Below the pieces are notes generated by a model, which was not told the DNA's origin, made no database searches, and worked only from the letters and a program-made list of their open reading frames with translations. Below are positions 28,367 to 32,902 of a DNA stretch of 32,902 nucleotides, one piece after another. The first letter of the stretch is position 1; every line of letters begins with the position of its first letter. The DNA is taken from positions 1 to 32,902 of the forward strand of contig NZ_JANQVQ010000030.1 of the NCBI RefSeq assembly GCF_030730205.1, read 5' to 3'. This DNA comes from Paraglaciecola sp. Its GTDB lineage: Bacteria; Pseudomonadota; Gammaproteobacteria; Enterobacterales; Alteromonadaceae. The translations under genes and the position numbers were made by a program.

Positions 28367-30982
28367 TTGTCGTTACAAAGCCTAATTGCACAAATAAAAC
28401 TGATTAACTCAGCTGATAACATCGCGGGATTTAAGGCGTGTATTGCCAATAGTTACGAATGGTTAAACAGTGAGTTTAGCCGTGGTGATGTGACTGGTTT
28501 AGTCATGGGTAGAGCTACCTTTATTGATAGCATGTTACGCCATCTGTGGCGTTTATCTGACTTAAACCAACAAAAGCATCTCAGTTTAATTGCTGTGGGC
28601 GGCTACGGCCGAGGCCAATTACAGCCCTATTCAGATATCGACTTATTAATACTCAGCAGCAAATCGTTTTCAAAAAGTCAGCAAGACAGCATTAGCCGTT
28701 TTATTACCCTGCTGTGGGATATTGGTTTAGATTTAGGGCAGTCTGTTCGTACGATTAAAGAAACCTACAACCATGCCAAACAAGACGTCACCATAGCCAC
28801 CAACTTGGTGGAAGCGCGTTTGTTGATTGGCAGCCAAGATACCTTTGAAGAATTGCAAGAAAAGCTACAATCTCGCAGTTATTGGAGCAGTAAAGATTTC
28901 TTTTTAGCCAAGTTAGAAGAACAGACCTTACGTCATTCAAAATTTAAAGGGACATCCTACAACCTAGAACCAAATATCAAAGAAAGTCCAGGCTGTTTAA
29001 GGGATATTCAATCGATTGGCTGGGTGGCAAAAAAACATTTTAAAGTCATTGATGGTACTGAGCTCATAAACAAAGGCTATTTCAATGAGCAAGAACTGGA
29101 AGAATTGATTGAATGTCGAAACCATTTGTGGCGTATGCGGTTTGCTTTACATCTAATTGCAGGACGTAGTGAAAATCGCCTGTTATTTGACTTTCAAACC
29201 GATGTAGCGGCTAAACTGGGATACGGAGAGGATGGTAAAGCTTCAGTCGAACGTATGATGAAAGCGTTTTTCCGAACAGTAAGACGGATCAGCGAATTAA
29301 ATGAAATGTTATTACAGCGCTTTAGCTCGGATGTACTCGCCGCTAAAGTGAAAGTAAGCGAAAACATTAATAGTGATTTTGAAGTACTAGATGGGCTGAT
29401 TGCACCTCGCCATAACGATGTATTCAACACCCCTGAAGATATTCTTCTTTTTTTATTAACGGTCGCTGATAACCCTCAAATTAACGGGTTGCATTCGAGT
29501 TCTTTGCGCCAATTACGATTAGCCAGACGTAAGTTTCACAGCCAGTATTTTGCTGAACGACCAGAGTGTCGGAAACTTTTTATGCAATTGATGAAACATC
29601 CCAACTATTTTGCCATCGCCTGGGATATCACTCACAAACATGGGATCATTCAAGCCTATCTACCCCAATGGGACCATATCGTTGGCATGATGCAATTCGA
29701 TTTATTCCATGCTTATACCGTTGACGAGCACACGCATCGCTTGATCAAAAATGTGTATCATTATGGCTTACCTGAAAACAAAGATTTTCCTCGCTGCGGC
29801 CGCATTGTCAAGAATCTGGATAAGCCAGAATTGCTTTATATCGCGGCGATTTTTCACGACATCGGTAAGGGTCGTAATGGTGACCATTCCAAACTTGGCG
29901 CCATAGATGTTGAAGAGTTTTGTCAGACTCACGAAATTGAAAGCAAAGATGCCGAACTGATCAGTTGGTTGGTGGAAAACCATTTATTGATGTCGGTCAT
30001 TGCACAGCGCCGTGATATCTACGATCCAGATGTGATCAATGAGTTTGCGACACAGGTACGCTCGCACAATAGCCTTAATCATTTATATGTGCTTACCCTA
30101 GCTGATATACGGGCAACCAACGATAATTTATGGAATGACTGGAAAGCTTCACTGCTGCGTGAGTTATTCTTACTGACTCAAAAAGCACTGGATAATGGCT
30201 TGGAATGTAAGGTTGCGATTCAAGACCGAGTCGATGAACACCAAACTAAAGCAAAGGCAATTTTGCTTGAAAATGGCATGAACCCTATTCAAATTGAACA
30301 ATTCTGGAAACGTCTCAGCGACGATTATTTTGCGCGTTTCAAGCCAGAGCAAATAGCATGGCATGCCAATGTTATTTTGGCTTCTCATCCAATGACCGAT
30401 GATTTTTTATTGGTTGAAGCCAATGAAAATACAGCTAAATCGGGCACCGAGCTTATTGTTTACGGCAAGATGAAGAAAAACATGTTTGCCCAAATTGCCT
30501 CGGTTCTCGACAGTCGCAATGTATCCATTCACGATGCGCAAATTATGCGCACTCATGACGGATATATTTTCGATAGCTTCATCATTCTTGAACACAATGG
30601 CGATCGAATTAATTCTGCGTCTCGATTGAATAGTTTGAAAAAAGCCGTTGAAACACAGCTTACTAAACCGGGTCAGGATCACAGCAACAAACGCAAAATG
30701 TCACGGCAAATGAAACAATTAGACGTGCCAACAAAAGTCCGCTTTTACCCTGGACACAGTAATGTCACACTGGTTGAATTAGAGGCACTTGATGCGCCAG
30801 GCTTACTCGCTAAAATTGGCGAGCTGTTTGTCGAGTTGGAGTTTAACCTGCATATGGCCAAAATTTCTACCATAGGTGAACGAGCAGAAGATTTGTTTAT
30901 TGTGAGCAGCAAAGACAACACTCAATTAACGCAAAATCAGCAGGTACAATTTAAAACCCGTTTAAACGAAACACTGCATTAA
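28367..30982 (+). CDS. glnD: GlnD, bifunctional PII uridylyltransferase / uridylyl-removing enzyme
   Basis: GlnD senses glutamine and adds or removes UMP on the PII proteins GlnB/GlnK, setting the state of the nitrogen response. The domain order is standard. The nucleotidyltransferase domain has GGYGRGQLQPYSDID at residues 78-92 (Asp90, Asp92). A helical linker follows, then an HD phosphohydrolase domain with FHDIGKG (His497, Asp498) and two ACT domains at about 690-765 and 790-871 that bind glutamine. The length is 871 residues (E. coli 890). The start is TTG with AAGGA seven to eight bases before it; the next in-frame Met is at codon 47. The 149 bases after map hold a palindrome and a 6-bp inverted repeat (28290-28311), but no convincing promoter. 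In E. coli dapD comes next; here it is absent. Confidence 0.96.
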   Translation: MSLQSLIAQIKLINSADNIAGFKACIANSYEWLNSEFSRGDVTGLVMGRATFIDSMLRHLWRLSDLNQQKHLSLIAVGGYGRGQLQPYSDIDLLILSSKSFSKSQQDSISRFITLLWDIGLDLGQSVRTIKETYNHAKQDVTIATNLVEARLLIGSQDTFEELQEKLQSRSYWSSKDFFLAKLEEQTLRHSKFKGTSYNLEPNIKESPGCLRDIQSIGWVAKKHFKVIDGTELINKGYFNEQELEELIECRNHLWRMRFALHLIAGRSENRLLFDFQTDVAAKLGYGEDGKASVERMMKAFFRTVRRISELNEMLLQRFSSDVLAAKVKVSENINSDFEVLDGLIAPRHNDVFNTPEDILLFLLTVADNPQINGLHSSSLRQLRLARRKFHSQYFAERPECRKLFMQLMKHPNYFAIAWDITHKHGIIQAYLPQWDHIVGMMQFDLFHAYTVDEHTHRLIKNVYHYGLPENKDFPRCGRIVKNLDKPELLYIAAIFHDIGKGRNGDHSKLGAIDVEEFCQTHEIESKDAELISWLVENHLLMSVIAQRRDIYDPDVINEFATQVRSHNSLNHLYVLTLADIRATNDNLWNDWKASLLRELFLLTQKALDNGLECKVAIQDRVDEHQTKAKAILLENGMNPIQIEQFWKRLSDDYFARFKPEQIAWHANVILASHPMTDDFLLVEANENTAKSGTELIVYGKMKKNMFAQIASVLDSRNVSIHDAQIMRTHDGYIFDSFIILEHNGDRINSASRLNSLKKAVETQLTKPGQDHSNKRKMSRQMKQLDVPTKVRFYPGHSNVTLVELEALDAPGLLAKIGELFVELEFNLHMAKISTIGERAEDLFIVSSKDNTQLTQNQQVQFKTRLNETLH

Positions 30983-31023
30983 CAAGCTTACTGCTAACAA
31001 ATATCATTTTTAGCCACTGCGCT

Positions 31024-31059
31024 TTGAGCTTAGCAACATCAATGCATGACTAAGCTCAA
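31024..31059. repeat. Inverted repeat after glnD
   Basis: Two 10-base arms (TTGAGCTTAG and complement) are separated by 16 bases, about 40 bases after the glnD stop. GTCTTTGG follows, which is only weakly T-rich. It may serve as a glnD terminator, but the loop is long and the T-tract poor. Confidence 0.4.
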
Positions 31060-31092
31060 GTCTTTGGTTCATATAAACGCCATAAAAGTGGC

Positions 31093-31113
31093 ACCCTTTT
31101 GTCACAAAAGGGT
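31093..31113. repeat. Strong inverted repeat before the OlsF-like gene
   Basis: A perfect 9-bp stem, ACCCTTTTG and its complement, has a 3-base loop and lies 40 bases before the start of the next gene. No T-run follows on either strand. It could be a terminator of reduced strength, an operator, or a structured leader of the acyltransferase gene. Confidence 0.5.
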
Positions 31114-31153
31114 CTTACCCTAAGTTAACTGCCGTTACTTTTGTGTGAGTATT

Positions 31154-32875
31154 ATGTTTACTGTTGACGAAGTACTAACTAAACACTATCCCAGCCTGAC
31201 CAACAAGCCGCTGCTATCTAAGCCCCTGACCTTTTTATTAAGACGACTATTACATGAACGTGAAATGCAGGAGTTTGCTCAACAGTTTCCCCATGTCCGT
31301 GGCATTGATTTTGTAGAGCAAGTCTTAGATTACTTCAAAATTTCTTACTCAATTCGGGATGTTGAAAAACATCATATTCCCAGCGAAGGACGCGTGGTTA
31401 TTATTGCTAATCATCCTATTGGCTCTTTAGACGCGCTAGCGCTTATTAAACTGGTCAGCGAGGTCAGAACCGATATAAAAGTGGTTGCCAACCAACTACT
31501 CATGGCACTTGAGCCACTGCATCCTTTATTATTACCAGTGAATAGCATGCAAGGTGGCACCGCAAAGGCGCATATTCAAAAAATACAACAGCAATTAGAA
31601 GCAGAAGGCGTAGTCATTGTATTTCCTGCTGGCGAGGTTTCAAGGTTACGTCCGCAAGGTATTCGCGATACCAAATGGCAAAGTGGCTTCTTACGTATCG
31701 CAAAACTAAGTAAATCCCCTATCCTGCCAGTCTTTATTGATGCGAAAAATTCACCATTGTTTTACAGTGTATCAATGGTCTACAAGCCATTAGCGGCCAT
31801 GTTGTTAGTCACTGAAATGTTTAAACAGCAGCGTAAGCACCTGCCCATTCGCATCGGCGAGCTTATACCACTGGCCTCGTTTGTTACGCTTAATCTGCGT
31901 AAAAAGCATCAAGTCGCTTTATTTAAAAAGCATTTGTACAAAATAGGCCACGACAAAGTGGGAATATTCACAACCCAGAAACCAATCGCGTTACCTGAAA
32001 ACCGTGTGGAATTAATACACGCTTTAAAAAAACAGGGTGAACGCTTAGGTGAAACCGTCGACGGTAAAATCATCTATCTGTACAAGCATGCTGAAAGTTC
32101 ACCAATTTTGCGCGAAATAGGGCGCTTACGTGAAATCGCATTTCGAGCAGTTGGCGAAGGCACCAATAAAAAACGCGACTTAGACCAGTATGATCAAGAC
32201 TATTTCCAGTTGATCTTATGGGATCCAGAAGAGTTAGAAATTGCAGGCGCTTATCGTTTTGGCGATGCCAAAAAACTGATTGCCAACAAAGGCCTCAAAG
32301 GCTTGTATTCTGCGACCTTGTTCGATTACGGTCCTGATATGACCCCTTACTTTGAACAAGGCCTAGAGCTTGGACGAAGTTTTGTACAACCCAAGTACTG
32401 GGGTAAACGCAGCCTCGATTATTTGTGGTATGGCATTGGTGCTTTTTTACAAAAACACCCACAATACCGCTACTTATTTGGGCCAGTAAGTTTAAGCAAT
32501 AACTATCCAGTCGCCGCCAAAGACTTACTTATCTCGTTTTATCGCTTGTACTTTGCCCAAACCCAAGCCGTTGCTGAGGCTAAAACGCCTTACATTATAC
32601 AGACCCCAGAAGTTGAGTATTTTGTCGGTAATCACTATCAACAAGATTTTTCTACTCTTAAACATTTACTTTCTGCAATGGGTGTCGCGGTTCCCACGCT
32701 TTACAAACAATACACCGAAACCTACGATGAAGGTGGTGTGCACTTTATCGATTTTAACATCGACCCAGATTTTAATGATTGTATTGATGGCTTAGTGTTA
32801 GCAGACATTTACTCATTAAAAGCCAAAAAACGGGCAAGGTATATGCCAAATGCCGAGATCCCACCACTGATTTAA
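31154..32875 (+). CDS. Two-domain acyltransferase, OlsF-like (amino-acid lipid synthesis)
   Basis: The protein (573 residues) joins two acyltransferase types. The N-terminal half (about residues 60-250) is a PlsC-like lysophospholipid acyltransferase with NHPIGSLD at 86-93 and FPAGEVSR at 157-164. The C-terminal half (about 310-505) resembles the GNAT-fold OlsB/hemolysin-like acyltransferases, with REIGRLREIAFRAVGEGT, an IAGAYRFGD strand and a YLFGPVSLSNNYP segment. This order matches OlsF of Serratia, where the C-terminal domain N-acylates ornithine and the N-terminal domain adds the second chain. The natural substrate here is inferred and could be another amino acid. The ATG at 31154 has GAG close upstream; an in-frame GTG three codons earlier is also possible. 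No signal peptide was seen. It has no partner gene in the window. Confidence 0.8.
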   Translation: MFTVDEVLTKHYPSLTNKPLLSKPLTFLLRRLLHEREMQEFAQQFPHVRGIDFVEQVLDYFKISYSIRDVEKHHIPSEGRVVIIANHPIGSLDALALIKLVSEVRTDIKVVANQLLMALEPLHPLLLPVNSMQGGTAKAHIQKIQQQLEAEGVVIVFPAGEVSRLRPQGIRDTKWQSGFLRIAKLSKSPILPVFIDAKNSPLFYSVSMVYKPLAAMLLVTEMFKQQRKHLPIRIGELIPLASFVTLNLRKKHQVALFKKHLYKIGHDKVGIFTTQKPIALPENRVELIHALKKQGERLGETVDGKIIYLYKHAESSPILREIGRLREIAFRAVGEGTNKKRDLDQYDQDYFQLILWDPEELEIAGAYRFGDAKKLIANKGLKGLYSATLFDYGPDMTPYFEQGLELGRSFVQPKYWGKRSLDYLWYGIGAFLQKHPQYRYLFGPVSLSNNYPVAAKDLLISFYRLYFAQTQAVAEAKTPYIIQTPEVEYFVGNHYQQDFSTLKHLLSAMGVAVPTLYKQYTETYDEGGVHFIDFNIDPDFNDCIDGLVLADIYSLKAKKRARYMPNAEIPPLI

Positions 32876-32902
32876 GTTGTGCTAAGCTGCAAAGTATTCG
32901 CT

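Noticed and set aside
1-32902. Mobile element, phage, CRISPR or defence island
   Set aside because: Nearly all of the window is explained by conserved housekeeping genes with short gaps; no transposase, integrase, terminal repeats or regularly spaced repeats were seen.

Overview
The window is a stretch of gammaproteobacterial chromosome. The closest fit is an Alteromonadales bacterium of the Alteromonas/Glaciecola/Paraglaciecola type. This rests on the gene content, the order frr-uppS-cdsA-dxr-rseP-bamA-skp-lpxD-fabZ-lpxA-lpxB-rnhB-dnaE-accA, and protein sequences that look gammaproteobacterial but not enterobacterial. The placement is from memory of the families, not from a search. No transposase, integrase, CRISPR array, phage gene, rRNA or tRNA was seen.

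Layout. Almost everything from 27 to 27125 reads on the minus strand, so that block is transcribed from right to left. It starts with the translation genes rpsB and tsf, each followed by a terminator-like hairpin. Next come pyrH (UMP kinase) and frr (ribosome recycling), then uppS (undecaprenyl diphosphate), cdsA (CDP-diacylglycerol) and dxr (first committed step of MEP isoprenoid synthesis). After these are rseP (site-2 protease), bamA (outer-membrane assembly), skp (periplasmic chaperone), lpxD, fabZ, lpxA and lpxB (lipid A and the shared fatty-acid dehydratase), rnhB, dnaE (replicase) and accA (malonyl-CoA supply). A strong terminator follows accA. Then come tilS, cbpA-cbpM (DnaJ-type co-chaperone and its modulator) and sbcD-sbcC (Mre11/Rad50-type nuclease). 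Genes in the envelope/replication block are separated by a few tens of bases at most, and several overlap or abut.

On the plus strand, map (methionine aminopeptidase) diverges from rpsB across a 300-base region. Good back-to-back sigma-70 promoters can be read there, together with a structured rpsB leader. glnD (PII uridylyltransferase) follows map. The last gene encodes a two-domain acyltransferase: an N-terminal PlsC/OlsA-like half and a C-terminal GNAT/OlsB-like half. It resembles OlsF, which makes ornithine (amino-acid) lipids. It is the most accessory-like gene here.

Nothing in the window is a clearly undescribed system. The points most worth a second look are the OlsF-like fusion and its altered acyltransferase motif; the run of four consecutive non-ATG starts in skp-lpxD-fabZ-lpxA, with four more at cdsA, frr, map and glnD; the accA terminator placed just before a tilS start that lacks a Shine-Dalgarno sequence; a perfect 24-bp palindrome after map; and the structured rpsB leader.
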